64,000 bases of DNA from Gelatoporia subvermispora B (GCA_000320605.2 KB445791.1:576272-640271), one strand, 5' to 3'. Positions 10,443 to 24,330 are shown, counted from the first letter of the stretch. Numbers and translations: made by a program. Notes: generated from the sequence alone by a model not told the origin.

Positions 10443-12515
10443 CTATTGATACTTCTCCTTGTGAATCCATGCAAGCCCGATCTCGCTTGCGCCCTGTGCG
10501 ACCTGAGTATGAATGAGCATGAGGTGTGTGGAGGTATGTATGGACGAAAAGAGGAGCTTACCGCTGCGCGGTACCACTTTGCCGCTTCCTTCCGATCCTT
10601 CTTGCATCCCTTTCCATTCGCTAAGCAGAACGCGAGCTCTTGTTGCGCATCTGGATCTCCTAGGCGCGCAGCTACTCGGAAGTAGCTCTGGAACCCAATT
10701 AGAGCAGGTAATAACCTGGTATACGTTCACATACCACTCCCATCTTCTTGTCCTTGTCAACTCCCCAGCCACGGAAGAAGCTCTGCCCAACTTCATAAAT
10801 AGCCAAAACTAACTCGGACTGCGCTGCTTTCAACACGTCGCTCTCATCACAGAAGCGTGGCCACTCACCCTGATCGGCGCGGTGTTCTCGCCCACACGCG
10901 CTTGCTCAAGATCTCCTACCGCAACCTCAGCGGCGCGTCTAAGCCACTTGAATCCCGCCTTCTCGCTCTTCGCGCATCCCCATCCGTGTCTTTGCGTCAG
11001 ACCCCACATCAACATCCCGACACCACACCCGCCATTGAGTGTCGCGCTGCGCTCGAAGCACTCCGCGGACTCGACTAGGCGGTTCGCCTCGTGGTGCTGG
11101 ATGCCCAGTTGCAGCCACTCCTGCGGGGTCGTCGGGTTCTGGTTCACCCCTCCATTCGGTGTGGGCGAGCGCGATGAAGTAGGCACAGGGGAAGGTTCTG
11201 ACGGCGAAGGCACCTTAGGGGAGGGCACGGCGTGCGGGCTGAGCATGGTCGTGCTGCCGTTCGGCGATGGTGGTAGTTGGTAGAACGAGTAGTTCGAGTA
11301 AAGACTCGCGGGGGACGGTAAAGGAAGGGGGATAGGACTGTGCGCGGGCACAGTCGCGGGTTCAGGAGCGAGCTCGGGTTGTGTTAGCGGGGCAGACTCT
11401 GGCGGAGGGGGAAGTGGCCCGGAGGGCGCATCCGCGAACGACTGCACTGCAGGGGCCGTCCGGATGCCGCTCGGTAGTGGCGCAGGGGGGACGACGGTTC
11501 CCGGAGGAAGATGTGTATTTGAACGCTGCAGGCCGAACGGGGAGGGCGGGATGAATGTGCCTGGCGCAAGGCGCGGCTCTGGCCGCTTCGCGGTGGGCAT
11601 CAGTGCGGGTGGGATCACCATCCCGGGCACGAGACGGGGCGGTGCACTCGCCATTGCGCTCGGCGGTGCGCCTGTGCCGGCGCTCGAAGGCGGCTGACTG
11701 CCATCAGAGCTGTATGGGCTTGGCTCCGGGTCAGTGTACGCGCTCAGGCTGTACGGGGTCCCGGCGCCGGAATACGACGACGACGACGTCGACGACACCG
11801 CTGAGTAGGGGTGTTGATGCTGCGCCAGCCCCTGCTGCCAGCTCTCGTCGTCCTCGTTGAGCTCGAGCGGTAACACGCCCGGGCGCGGGCGCGAGAAGTT
11901 CAGCCCTACGCCAGCCTGCACGGGTACGCGCGACGGCGCACGACCCTGGGACGGTGGGTCTGCTACCGCCATCGCCTCCTCCGCTGCCGCGAAGGCCTCC
12001 TCCAGGTCGGCATCGCCGGGGATATCGTCCCCAGGCGAGATCACGACGGTCGGGACGGCGGTCGACTCGGGACGGGAGCTGTCGCCAGGGCGAAACGTCG
12101 CAGCCGAGTTGCGATACGACGCTGCGATGTCGTCAAGGTCGTAGCTGTACTGCGAGTCGACATCAACGGAATCGCCGTGCTTCGCCCTCAGTCTTGCGGG
12201 GAAGAAACTGCCTGGCCCATCCTGCGACTCCTGCCTCGCGTGCTCGCTTCGATCACGGTCCATCCAGGAGAACATAGACTGCGCGTCGCCGAGACTTGTA
12301 TCATAGTCGTTGAAAGAGGTGTTGACTGTCGTTGTGGATGAACGGAACTGAGTATGCAGGAGCGGCGAATGTGGTGGATATGCAGCCTGCTGTGATCCGT
12401 TCGACCTCGGTGGTGTCGTCAGGTTTGTGGGTGGATTCCTCGTTCTACGAGACGACGCCCGGCGTACTAGTGTCTCCAGTGGAGATGCCTGCTCCAAGGA
12501 CGAGATTTCCGCCAT
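10443..12515 (-). CDS. Sel1-repeat protein with long disordered N-terminus (Dsf2/Skt5-like)
   Basis: Exons on the minus strand are 10869-12515, 10735-10818, 10562-10687 and 10443-10502; all phases agree and give 638 residues. The first 440 or so residues are low-complexity, rich in Ser, Pro, Thr and Ala, with repeated short PG(T/M)xxPP motifs. After the block TPQEWLQLGIQHHEANRL come Sel1/TPR-like helical repeats: GMLMWGLTQRHGWGC, the repeat around GVSYFRVAARLGDPDAQQEL, and DRKEAAKWYRAA. The protein ends ASEIGLAWIHKEKYQ, a tail typical of this fungal family. Sel1 repeats bind partner proteins. Relatives act in chitin-synthase activation (Skt5/Chs4) or in poorly defined cell-wall and morphogenesis roles (Dsf2), and this overall layout resembles Dsf2 more than Skt5. 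There is no C-terminal prenylation box. No signal peptide or membrane segment is visible. Confidence 0.88.
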
Positions 12516-13661
12516 ATGGGCGAGTGGAATGCGTGGTGCTGACCGAGTAGATCGTTGATGCTATCGCCAAGCTGAAATTGGCGGAGTCGGCCGGGAGAGA
12601 CGACTCATATCTTCTGACTACGATGGTTGACAACGCAGCTTCGAGACTGATCAATGCAAAATGAAACGGGTATCGTAGCGATGCTAGACCGCGGGCTGTA
12701 AAAAGCTGTGTCGAGTGCGGCACTTTGGATCTGATGAACCTCTATGTAGCACATCTCACTTCAGCGTCCACCACGTTCAACGACCCTGCATGATCTGCGC
12801 CAACACTACAGAGGACTGGCATTCGGCCGCAACTTCCGGCTTCAAATGGACCTCTACAGGCGACCGAGAAAATCTCGCGGAACGGAGTCCGAGATTGCTA
12901 TAGCTATTGAGCTCGAGGTTCAATAGGTGGTGGCGTATGGAGTTGAACTGCCAGGCGGTGCAAGGCTCGCAACCTTTGTGATATCGGTTGCACCCGGGAG
13001 GTATAGGACTGATCTCCCTAGCCTGTCTTAGGGTGCTCGCAATCCGGCTCAAGTCAGTAGGTTCCCCCACGAGACCGTTCCTGAGCAATGCGGTGACACC
13101 TGTATGAAGCGCTTTGTGAGCACTGCTCGTATTTATGCCCGCAAGTCTATTCTTGAGTATGAAACAGAGTCGAATATGATAGTGGCAGACTGCTTCACGC
13201 AGCACTATCTGCGCATAGAGGATGCCTGAATGCATGCACTATGGCTTGACCTTGCTTGCGAGTCAGACTGTCGGGCAGTCTTCCCCTCCCACGATGTCTT
13301 TCCGTGGTTTACAGCCTTACCTCGAGAATTCTCGATAGCGGACATGAAGCGTTTGATGAACTGTGAGGAGACTGTTCTGTGCTTCTGTGAATGATCCATG
13401 CGCGCCATGAAGTCTGTCTGCGCAACCATACCCTGGCGCATGCCACGGAGCTGGTTGTATAGATCTTCAATGGTTGCTATTGCTTGCTAGACTGCATGGG
13501 AAGTAACATTTGACTTTCTGTGTGAATACTTGTTCAAGGCAACATATTACAGCGCATGAATGAGTTCCCTCGCGTCGAGTCTTGAACGCTGCTGCCTGCA
13601 GCAAGGACTTCATATAACAAGGTTCGTTTGTGATATCAAACTCTACGCAGACGCTCATGAA
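12516..13661. other. Intergenic; no supported gene
   Basis: This stretch holds the upstream region of the Sel1 gene (minus) and of the large helicase gene (plus), so it is a divergent promoter region. Open frames are short, codon use is unremarkable and no motif was recognised. An upstream exon of the helicase gene could lie near 13560-13660, where the reading frame is already open. Confidence 0.45.
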
Positions 13662-16600
13662 ATGTCTTGTCTAGATACGGCGGTTGCTGCGGCTTCTCAG
13701 CGGGATCCGCTCTGCCCTCGGGCTCTATCTGGAGCCGAACACGAGGGGACTGTTGAACTTTATATGGCGGGGACCGGGCAGCTGAGGTGGCCCCAATCTT
13801 TCTGCTGCTCCAGTATGCGCGAGACACAGCGAACTGTGAAGGCCCCGAAATCTGCCCATGTCGTCCTCGACATGAGCCTTTTCGATGCTTCGACGCTTCG
13901 CAATCCTGGAGGCATCGAGATCGCTGTGAGCGTCTTCGAAAAATTCGCGAAAAATCCTACTACCGATCTAAACAATTTGGTCGAACCGTTGTCTACATCC
14001 TATGGGTTATTCGAGCTCATGCTTTCGTGTGAGTAGTGTCTAAATTCTGTGTGGTGTACAGTATTGATCGCAAAGCAGTGTGCGACCACTCGGTCTATAC
14101 CCAGGTAAAAGACTGGTTGATGACGACGTTCCATGCCGACGCCCGCGTATTCCTTGCAAGCCTGCAATCCCAAATCTTGAAGCAGATATCACTCTACTTC
14201 ACCTCTTTGAATTGGCCATCGCACAAAGTCAAGCCGGCTTCTGTGGATTCATCTCATAACTCCGTCATGCTGGCCTATCCAGCCCTCCAGGCTATGGCCG
14301 ATCTCTTCGATGCCTTACCCCTCGACAATGAAGGACATCGATCAGTGAAAGGAGCTGGGGCTAAGGCATCGAAGAGAGACGGTAAAGTACTAGGGAAGAC
14401 CTCGAAACTACCGTCGGGCGTCAGCGTCGATCCGAAGCCTTTCGCAGATTTAGGTGTCGACATACCGCTGACGCGGGATGCGGTAGCTGATCTGGCTCGG
14501 GAGGTCCTTCAGGATCAATGTCAGGTCCTGGAGCACTATCTCAAGTTTCTTCGGGATCCCGAGATGGCAGGAGCTATCACGGCCGTCTCCATGGGCGCCT
14601 TCGTCCATAGCAAAGGCGCTCAGCACCCCGGGGAAGAGAATTTCCATGAGGGCGCGTACCCCCTTGTTCAGCCCATGAAGGCGGCTCGCCTCTTCAAGAG
14701 CACCGATGGATTTGGTGACTGGCATTTGCTGATGTCCACCCGCATGGAGAAGGATCTACGGAGCTTGAACAAGAAGGACAGGAAGCTTTGCGAGATTGCA
14801 GTCCGCAAACTCAAGTCAGCATTTGCGTCGTCCTGACTGGCTCCATCCATTGATATGTGATACCTATCCAGAATATTGTCTAACGGACTGTTCTCCGATG
14901 ACAATCAGAGACGCCTAAATAGTACGAGCTCTGATGTTCCGATATATTCAGCGTGGGTCGCGAATGATTGCCGTCTCGTGGTAAGTGGTGGCGGGGCAAG
15001 GTACTCGTGTTGAGACATACTAGGTCTAATATTCGTCCACAGTACCAAGTGCATTGCATTCCTGAATTTGGAAAAGAGGTGAGCGGTCATTGCCATTCAG
15101 TATCGACTCGTGAGCAGTCCTCATTCGTCCGTAGGATACAGAACATCAAGGTTAGTCTCGTGAAATGGGTATCACTATTTCTTAAGGCATCGTTATTGTC
15201 CAGTCCTGCGAGTGTTCGGTATATATACACTGGCTGAGCTTGACAGCCTCGGTTCGTTTTGGGATACTATGGGACAGCGATTAGGTCGTGAAGGTCGAGT
15301 TTACATACAACGGTATCAATTTTATGATCTACTCATGCGGCCAACCCTCATAAAAGATTCATGCACAGATGCAAGTATCGGAATACTCTCAATATCCACG
15401 GGAAGGCTACCCCTCATACTTTCTTGTCTACGGAACGCGAGAATCCTCCATTCGATGATGAATATAGTACTGGAGCTCTACCCTTGCCATCACTCGATCG
15501 CAATCAGGAGGTAAGCCATGGTATGATTGCTACGTAGAGAACAGGTTGTTTACCCACTTCGCTATAGATTGATGCGTTGCTTGTGTGAGCAGTCGAATCC
15601 ACAGGTTGTCCTGAAGGAGCACTTATATACCATATCGCTTCGTATAGAGTTGATGAATACGTCAAATTGTCCAAGGTAAGAAGTCGAATTGAGTTTCTGA
15701 CTTGTGCAACGCTCAAACGTGCCTGCAGCATCTTCTCTCAGGTCTAGTCATGATTGTACAAGGTGTACCAATCATGTTCCTGACCATTCTTGTAGATATC
15801 CTTGCCGATAGCAATATCGCAAATGCGTTCAATCTCTCGTACGCACTAAACTATGGCATCGCAATGATTTATCGCTCAATTAGTAGCTTATAGAACTACC
15901 GAACGAAAGGTTATAAACAACGAATTGTCCTGTTACGTTCTAGGCAGATCTGGCACCGGGTATGTCTATGTATTCGCATGCAGACTATTTCACTGAATGT
16001 GCCGCTAGTAAAACGACCACCATGCTTTTCAAAATCTTCGCATTGGAGAAGACCTGGTCGGATTGCGGTCAGACAACAGCCAAGCCACGGCAGCTGTTCA
16101 TTACGAAGTCGGCGGTCTTAGCCGATAAGGTCGAACACTACTACAAAAAGCTTGCCCGCACTGTATCGATGACTAGCTCAAGCAGTGGCAACGAGCTTAC
16201 CGAACACAGTGCTGAGCAGCCCCACCTCTCCCCTTTGGTCGACCGTGACGAGGAGAGGCGTCAGAGCTTACCACTGTCCTTTGGTGATCTGACAGACGAT
16301 CACTTCCCGTTATTCATCACAGTCGACCAGGTATGGATACATCTTTGGAGCTGTCGCCATTGAGCTGAAATAATTGGAATATAGCTTTACGGTATGCTGG
16401 AGGTGTACATAAATCAAGACACGGCTTCACGTAACCAAATTTCCTATCACAAGTTTCTTCAATCATACTGGCCGCACATTCGGGCTCGAGGTCTAGGTGA
16501 GTGACCTATAATAAGAATAATCGTCGACTTAAAAATATACATAGATCCTGCTTCTGTATTCGGCGAATTTATGGGTCAGTGTGGTGAATATTCGGTTTAC

Positions 16601-19600
16601 TCTTCCGCTATTTATACGGTCTTCAGGAGTCATCAAGGGATCAGAGCTAACCCTGCATGCGTCTGGCAACTCGCTCAGCAGGCAACATTACATAGATTAT
16701 AGCGGACGTTCTCAGGCTACATATGCTGATCGGCGTTCGGAAATCTATGATATGTATAGCTCGTATATCAAGTTGAAGCGGCAGAGAGGCGAGCTGGATA
16801 TAGCCGATAGGTATGTAATATGTAGTATAAGGTGTGTGTTTGAATTGTCATTGAACCCGACGTCACAGGACGCATCGAATCATCTGTGGTCTGCAAGATA
16901 GCAGCCTCGCGAGGGTTGCAGTAGATTTTCTGTGAGCTCTACAAGACCACTACATATGGAGATATTGACTTCCCATGTGTAGCTACGTGGACGAAGCGCA
17001 AGACATCCTACTGATTGACGCTTACGGTGAGTAGTCAATCCCGCGATAACGCAATTCTTATAAATAGGGCCTCACTCGCGATAGTTTTGAGGAGCCTATG
17101 TAAGAACGCAAATGGCCTCTTCTGGGCTGGAGATACTGCGCAAACGATCTCTCTAGGAAGTTCATTCAACTTCGATGAGCTCAAAGCGTTCAACTGGAGG
17201 GTCGAGGCGAGTGTTTGCTCAATGTGATGATGATTTTATCGATCTCATCCGGAATGTAGGAGGGACGTCGCAAGAAAGCTCAGTACAAGAACAGTCCTCA
17301 GCCTGAAACATTTGAGCTAACTCTCAACTATCGATCGCATTCTGGAATTGTCGACTGTGCGCGCTCAGTGATTGATCTGATCACGATGTTGTGGCCAAAC
17401 TCGATAGACCGTCTTGCCAAAGAGCAAGCGACTACATCTGGTCCAAAGCCCGTATTTTTCAATGCTCCTGACTGCGAGGATCCGAAATGCTTGGAGCAGT
17501 TCCTATTTGATACTTGGTAAGTTTCCCGTTTCCAGTGGAATGCGTTTATAACTCGTGCACTCTGTCGATCAGCGGGCGAAGCACCATAGAGTTCGGCGCG
17601 GAGCAATGTAAGTTGGACGTCTCAGACACTGTACACTGTGCGCGCTTCTTAATGCTGCGCATCTGCAGGTATCTTAGTCCGAGATGAAGATGGCCGTCAA
17701 CGTTTGCGCTCGTGCTTAGGTGATTTACCGCTTATCTTGTAAGTCAAATGTCTCCCGATAATCTGGACTATATGTGCTGATCACAGTGCGCAGCACGGTT
17801 ATGGAGAGCAAGGGGCTAGAGTTCAACGACGTAGGCGCTTCTTGGTTGTAGTACTGTGCGACTATTGACGCGTGATGCTTACCTCAATTTCAAGGTGCTT
17901 CTGTATAACTTTTTCTCTGGCTCCACCGTCGATCATTCGGTGTGGCGCACAGTCAAGCAATGCGACCTCCCAGAATCTACCCACATCAAAGCGAACGTCT
18001 CACTTTGTCGTGAGGTAAGCTGTCAGACAAGAGGATACCAAAAAACATTGGATTTACTGACATCTACCTTTCCAGCTCAAATCGCTCTATGTCTCTCTAA
18101 CCAGAGCTAGAAATAGGATCTGGATTATTGACTGTTCTATCAAGGCGGACCCTATGCGGGTGAGCGAGCCAGTTCTGAACATGCGAATCGTCCTCAGACC
18201 ATTGTCATCCAGGCCTTTTGGGACGGGAGGGACCAGATCGAGTACCATTGTATGGTACTACCACCCCGTGGACCTGATGGCAAGCAGCCGTCGGATGTCA
18301 CAGCCACGCAAGGTCCAAAATTGTCCCAGTTTGCGAAACAGTCAACCCACGATGATTGGGAGAGGTCAGCCCGGAAGCTATTTGATTCCGGCCTATACAT
18401 GGAATCTGCCAGGCGCTTTAAAGAATTGAAGATGTACAACGAGGAGGCCGTGGCGCTGGCTTTCCTTGCACGACATCGGGCGGATGCCATGTCAGGGACG
18501 TCAAGTGCGAAGACCAGGGCTTACGATACTGCTGCAGAGGCATTTCTTCAGTCTGCCGATAAATTCACCGGCTCTCAAGAGAGACTCATATATCTTCGTT
18601 ACTCAGCAGACTGCCTCGTTGAATCAGGCCAGCCTCTTGAGGCAGCAAAACGGTATCTCAAGGCCCAACACTACGAGCGTGCTGTACAGCACTACTTTGC
18701 ATGCGATCGACTCGAGATGTCTCTCGAGATTATTCGAGGCCATCGTCAATCAGTCAACGACAATCTCGTTAGAACTGTTGAGCACACCGCACGATTATGG
18801 TACCTCAAGAACCTTGAGCTAGAGTACGTGATCGACACGTGTCCTCCACTGGATTGGCTGACATCCGCAAAGCAAGGCTTTGGCACTCTTCAGTACCACC
18901 ACTGAGGCACTCGACTTCATGAAACAACATGACTGCGTCAGGGCGATGGCGCTCACTTATCAACGACATGGCAAACTTGTGGAAGCCGCGGATATACTTC
19001 TCTCTATGGGCGACAAAATAGAAGCTGTCCGACTTCTCAAGAAGGATGGCAGCATGGCTTCTATTACTCGTGCGGAAAATTGTCTCGTCGCAGAACTGTG
19101 GATGCATTTCTCGTTTGCGACGCCTGTGCAGGACTGCGCTAGTCTTGATCAGCTAATCGAGGCGGCAGAAGATCTGGCGAGCCCTTCAAGCTCAGTATCA
19201 AGTCTATTTCACAACCAGGTATGGGTCCGTCAGTAGCGCCTTGGAGCCAATACCGATTGTTCTTTCCGCTAGCTCGAGATCTTTGTCGCTACAAAGTCGA
19301 AGGATCTGCAGAAGATGGTCAGGCTTGGTGTGGCTGCATTCGAACAACAAAACTTAGCAGCAGCGCTGTTCGCTCTTGATCAAGCCTTTCTCACGCCTTC
19401 AGAGCACAGATGGCGTCCCGACGGTCCCGTACAAGAGGCTGTCAACAGGCTCCAAGAATTCTGGACATTTGCTCGCCTAATCACAAGTGTGGTGAACACT
19501 CGTGATGCAGCAAGAGTCTTGTCATTCCAGAGGCTGTTTGGGTATCGGCCTCTGTCGCCTGGTATGTCTCGGATACGAGAGGGCACTTTCATACACCGAG

Positions 19601-22044
19601 TTGTAGGCGAAGCTCGAATGTCGAGGTCTCGATCAGATGAAGACATCACAAATTCAGACCTGCAAAGACATATTAGAGAGAGCCTCAAGAAGCGAGCTCG
19701 GGCGATTCTACTGGAGGAGAATATGTTGTATCGAGCTGCAGACGCTCTTCCATGCGCCGTTTTTGAAGTCTTCAAGGATTGCAATCTGACTAATTGTACC
19801 AAACAACATCTCTTCACGAAGAACTCAAGCTTCGAGTATCATCATGCGCTGTTACGCGCCCGTCTCTTGCAAATAGCGATCTGCCACATACTATCGATGG
19901 TTCTCTCAGCTGACGAGTTGATTTTCCACAAGCGGTTCGTTGATCCACATCATCATCTGTCTTCTGTCAACGTCTTACTTTCATTACAGGCTCCTGGCAC
20001 GAGAGATCTATACTTTGCTATTCCCGCCATTTGACGAGACGTTCGGGACGCGCCACATCGTTGAGATTCGGTCACTTCGAGAAATCCGTGACGTAGCCAA
20101 GGCGGTGCAGGAATCGATACGTCACGTCGTCCACTCATCATCGCCTACGGACCCGGACGCCCTTAGCACCATCCTGAGCTGCTTGACGCTAGAATCCTTC
20201 TTCAAACACTGGTATATCAAGAGTCACGGCTCTGCGCCTTGTGTAGTCCTGGGACATCCTCCGGAAAAGATTTTGTGGCTGAATGGGGAGGATCCAGCGG
20301 AACTTGTGTCCTACTTCTATCAACTCATTCTTGGCAGAAAGGCGATATCCGTCGCGGTTGGGATTCTCAGTCTTAAGTAGGTACAACCGACAATCATATC
20401 ACCGAACGAAGCTCAAGATTTTCCGCCTAGATATATCACCCAACGACGCCTTCCCATAGATGTCAACGTTCTATGCCATGTACTCGAATATCTTGCAGGA
20501 TCTTTCGCTGTCTCACATATGAAGACTACCTCAAGGTCGTATCATGGTCTCATGCTCCCTCACACTTTGTTCCTCCGCTTGTCACAATTCGGTCTAACTG
20601 GTCTGGAACTACGTGGCTTTGCTGGCTTCTGGGATTTCGTCGAAGTGACAATGCACCTCCTGCAGGAGATATTCAATGGTTCTGGTAAGTCTCGATAACC
20701 TGACCTCAGGACATACAAGGACTCAGAGCATTTCAGAATATTTGTTATTTGAGGGTACCATCACGGGCAAATTGCCATTTTCCGTTCATAATATATTCGT
20801 TTATCGAGTGTGCGTACATTCCTCCGAAGCGCAATATATCATTCTAACGGTTTTGTAGGTGTCGTATGCTAACCCTTAGTAAGGAATAGGATGACATGCT
20901 ATGCTATCGTGACTCTCAGTTGACGCGCATTTTCAGTGGGCCACAATATTCCGATCGTCAAGCTTCGAGAGCGAATTCTCTCTGGCGTCACCTCTCTCGA
21001 GTGTGGTGGCGCGATACCAGATCTCTACAGGAAGTGAGTGTGTCCATGAATCACGAATGATGACACAACTTATAGATAATGTCCAGATATGTTCGCGCAA
21101 GTAGCTGGGACGACATCGCTTGTGCTGTAACGCAGCCCCCGTCCAATGTGGCCACTGACCAGCTGGTCCGCTTGTTAGACGTCAAGAAGATGAACGGATC
21201 GGTAAGCGATTTGAACGGAGTGCGATCGTTGGTGTACACCAAAGTAGCACATATTCCGGATCTTCTTCGAGGATCTATCGGCGGCGCTGACCGTGTGGGC
21301 ACACAATCTACTTCGGGTGCCTGTACCGACGCATCTGCATTCGAGTGCAATGCCAACGTATCTCCCCACGTCAAAGACAACACCGACATCGATGAGAACG
21401 GTGATGCAGACTTCATGGACCGCGTGGACGGTGCTGAAGCCGATATGCCATTCACTATTTCCCCAGAAATAGCAGTCACAGTGATGCGGCTACAGGCGAT
21501 ATACAGGTGCAGCCGCAATCGTCAGAGGACCACTACACCCGGGACACGGATTTCGATCTACCTCGCCAAGTGCATAGCGGAAGCCAAAGGTTCATCGATC
21601 ATGCACGCGCCATATCGGTTGTACTTCCTTGGGGTTGTCCCGCTAGTACTTGCAGCGCTGGAAAGATTGGACAATGGTATGAGCAAGTTGAAGACTGCCG
21701 CCAAGAAACGATGGACTGAAGCAGTCAATGCCGAACTGGAGGAGGCTGACCAGGCATTAACTTGGACCGTGTAAGTGACCTCTACACAGTGATCCTGGTG
21801 ACTGCTGACCTGGTAAATGGGATTCAGAGAGATGCTCAAGAGGATCAAGCAGGTTCAGGAAGCGTTACAGCCATCATCCCGCCTTCATCTCAGCCAGGAC
21901 GTATCTCAACTGAGGGACATGATACTCGAGGTCCAAAAATTGGTGTCGGAAGCAGGGCAGAAGGATATCGTCATGGAAAGCACGCATGACCACATAGCGC
22001 ATGCCGTTGCGATGATGGAGCCGAAGGTTGTGCCCTTGATGTAG
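13662..22044 (+). CDS. Very large UvrD/TRANK1-like helicase with TPR-like C-terminal half
   Basis: A multi-exon gene of about 8.4 kb; the N-terminus is uncertain and 13662 is a provisional start. An N-terminal region of unknown fold is followed by superfamily-1A helicase motifs. Walker A GRSGTGKTTT is split by an intron (15960-16008). The DExx box VDEAQD lies at about 16987-17004, and NANGLFWAGDTAQTI near 17107-17150 resembles motif III. LNYRSHSGIVD is at about 17325-17355. TVMESKGLEFND is at about 17799-17831, and SLYVSLTRARNRIWI is at about 18085-18125. Downstream exons (18.2-20.5 kb) are alpha-helical with TPR-like repeats (for example RFKELKMYNEEAVALAFLA). The last exon ends EPKVVPLM. The apparent stop at 14834-14836 lies in an intron (donor after 14816), so the gene seems intact. 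The layout matches fungal proteins named after TPR and ankyrin repeat-containing protein 1. Their substrate is unknown; RNA or DNA unwinding is inferred from the motifs only. Confidence 0.82.
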
Positions 22045-22753
22045 CGGGCTTGTATCTCCCAGAATCGCACCACAGTACGTACCAGTGGATGGCATTCTCA
22101 GCTGTAGACGTTTGTTGTGGATGTCGACAGAATATTGGGATGGTGTGTATCAGATTTACGGTCAATGGTCGGATACGTATTCCTGTCGCATTCACAATGA
22201 TTGTCTGATCGACTCTGCGGGAGTCGTACGAAAATAGGAGGGCCTACGTCCAGGGACATGAGAACTTCTGTCGTGATACGCCCATTCCAGATGAAGTCTT
22301 GTTGGCATACAAGTTCGTCTCAGGCATGTGTAGCCAGTCCGGGATCAGCTCACCCCCAGGAGAGATTATTTGTGCATCAAAAATTTGGAGACGTTGAGAA
22401 GGGAATTGATTTCTGGGAGATTTGAATGTCTCCTATCAATCAGTTCGAAGGCGTTCTGAGACGAGCAGTTCCCTTCCAGAAAGAAACGGTTTGGGAGCAG
22501 CGAAGGCAATCAATGTTGAACCGATGGGGAAGGGGAATTGACTGCAATTGGCTCAAAGCGCGAAATAATTTTACTTGACCGAACGATATGATCAAACGCG
22601 AACAGATTCTGGGGATCGGCAGACCCGTATGAATTACGATACAGCTAACCCACATCTATCGGAATACACGCTATTCGTACATCGGTCACTCTTCAGGCAG
22701 CGGGGTCCAGAATCACTAGAATCGCCTCATACTATCCGATCGTGGCGAGAGAC
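22045..22753. other. Convergent intergenic region; no gene seen
   Basis: Lies between the 3' ends of the helicase gene (plus) and SBDS (minus). It holds only short frames without motifs and presumably contains both 3' UTRs. Confidence 0.5.
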
Positions 22754-23813
22754 CTAGGCCGGAGTAGAACTTGAGCTGTTTGTCGCAGTTGCGGTAAACG
22801 TGAGCGTCTCCAGTCGACCGCGGTTCTTGCACTCCTTCTGCAGCAGCTCGTTCAGGACGCGGAATTGGCCGGGGTCGATGAGCATGATCTGTGATGGATG
22901 ACATATGAGTTATTGTGAATTGCCCTCAAGGCAGGATGAGCTCACCGCTTCCCACCCGTCTGAGCCAGTCTCCTCGCGCTCTACACTCTCCGCGCTCTCT
23001 AGTATCCGCGCGCGCAGACAATCAGCATCCGCTGCAGGCAGTGCAGCACGCACCCGCATGCGTGCACGCTGAATGGGGAGCTTTGATTCTGTCTGGAGAA
23101 GCTTGATGCATTCGGAGACCTGCCCGGCACATGTAAGATCGATATCTTGAATCATTCCAAGAGAGTAGTATGGCGCGTACCTGGCTCTTTGCGTTCTTCC
23201 CCGGACGAACACTGAAGCCAGCTTCTGACATCGCCTTCTCGATGATGCCCACGGGGTAGGGACGTTGTGTTGAGGGGTCTACGCACTTCTCTGCAACGAG
23301 CGTAGCGATTTCGCGGCGGATGGATGTCAGATCATGTTCGCGCTCCTTGTCGCCGACTTGCACTTCTCCCTTCTTCAGAATCTGAGGCAGCGATTTAGCC
23401 ATCGGTCGCAGAGGGGAAAGACTGGCCAGACGCACCTCTTTCACGATCGTGTCTCGGTCCGTTGTAGAGAATGCCTTCTGCAGGTCTTGGCTCTTTGCAA
23501 CCTCTCCCTTCGAGACGTTTGTGAAGACGTTTGCGATTTGTAGGACATCATCGATGTTGGTTTCCACTCCGTTCCGCCACTCCTGGACCTTGTTCTTGTA
23601 GCACGCGATCTGGCATAGGGTTCGACTAGACGTTATGGCACGATCTCCCAATCAGCTCACCTCAAACCGCTTACCGCCTTTCTTCAGGCGAACTATGGAT
23701 ACATTGGTGAGCCTGTTGAGCGAAAGCAGCGCGTGTTAGACATCGGAATCAGAGCACGATCTGGCGGAGGGTGTATCACACTTGATCTGGTTCGATGGCT
23801 GTTGAATTGGCAT
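22754..23813 (-). CDS. SDO1: Ribosome maturation protein SBDS
   Basis: Exons on the minus strand are 23782-23813, 23661-23712, 23181-23609, 22946-23119 and 22754-22888. Phases agree and give 273 residues, slightly longer than the usual 250. The N-terminal FYSH domain includes LTNVSIVRLKKGGKRFEIAC and VFTNVSKGEVAKSQDLQKAF. A helical middle domain follows (CVDPSTQRPYPVGIIEKAM). The C-terminal ferredoxin-like domain ends with IMLIDPGQFRVLNELLQKEC and a short Ser/Thr tail. SBDS works with the GTPase Efl1 to release the anti-association factor Tif6/eIF6 from the pre-60S subunit in the cytoplasm. The gene is divergent from the Rvs167 gene across a 517-bp promoter region. Confidence 0.97.
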
Positions 23814-24330
23814 ATTGTGTCAATTGGATAGTAAGCTACAGTCTTAGAAGGTGTCAAAAGGATGGAGGATCGTAGGCAGACGCGGAGCGACGGGTAGCGA
23901 GGAAAATGTCAGGGTGTCACAGTTGTGTCGGCGGAGCCGCAAGAGTCAAAGTTGCCTGCTTCTTTTGGTAAGCCTGATATCGCGGTGCTGACGTCAGATC
24001 ATGCGTAGCATTCGGTTCGGTTCGAGCTGGTTCTTTTGTTGAGCTTGCCTGAGGCAAAGCCGATTGGTTCGTCTGCCTCGAAGCCTCCGCTGGGCCTCAA
24101 GGAAGCGTTAGAACATTGTGAACCGATTCAGGGACAAACCGGTAACGCTCAAATGAGTTCGGTTCGGGATTGGATGCCGGCAGCAGCCACAATCTAGCCG
24201 ACGGAACTCGAGTCGAGCTGTAACCGCCTGCACACCGCCTCCCCTACCCTCCGTCCGTTCTATATCTTCTGTCTCATTTCCGGGAAGCTATCGGATTAGT
24301 CCGTTTACAACCCGGAACTATCTCGTCAAG
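23814..24330. promoter_or_regulatory. Divergent promoter region between SBDS and Rvs167 genes
   Basis: A gene-free interval between two start codons that point away from each other. It contains several ggttcgg/accggt-type direct and inverted short repeats (about 24000-24180) but no clear TATA box. Regulatory role is inferred from position only. Confidence 0.4.

Noticed and set aside
12777..13235. 152-codon minus-strand frame upstream of the Sel1 gene
   Set aside because: No motif or start context; it overlaps the presumed divergent promoter region.
14834..14836. Apparent stop inside the helicase gene suggesting a pseudogene
   Set aside because: A donor at 14817 and acceptor near 14870 remove it and restore a frame continuing with ILSNGLFSDDNQ, so it is intronic.
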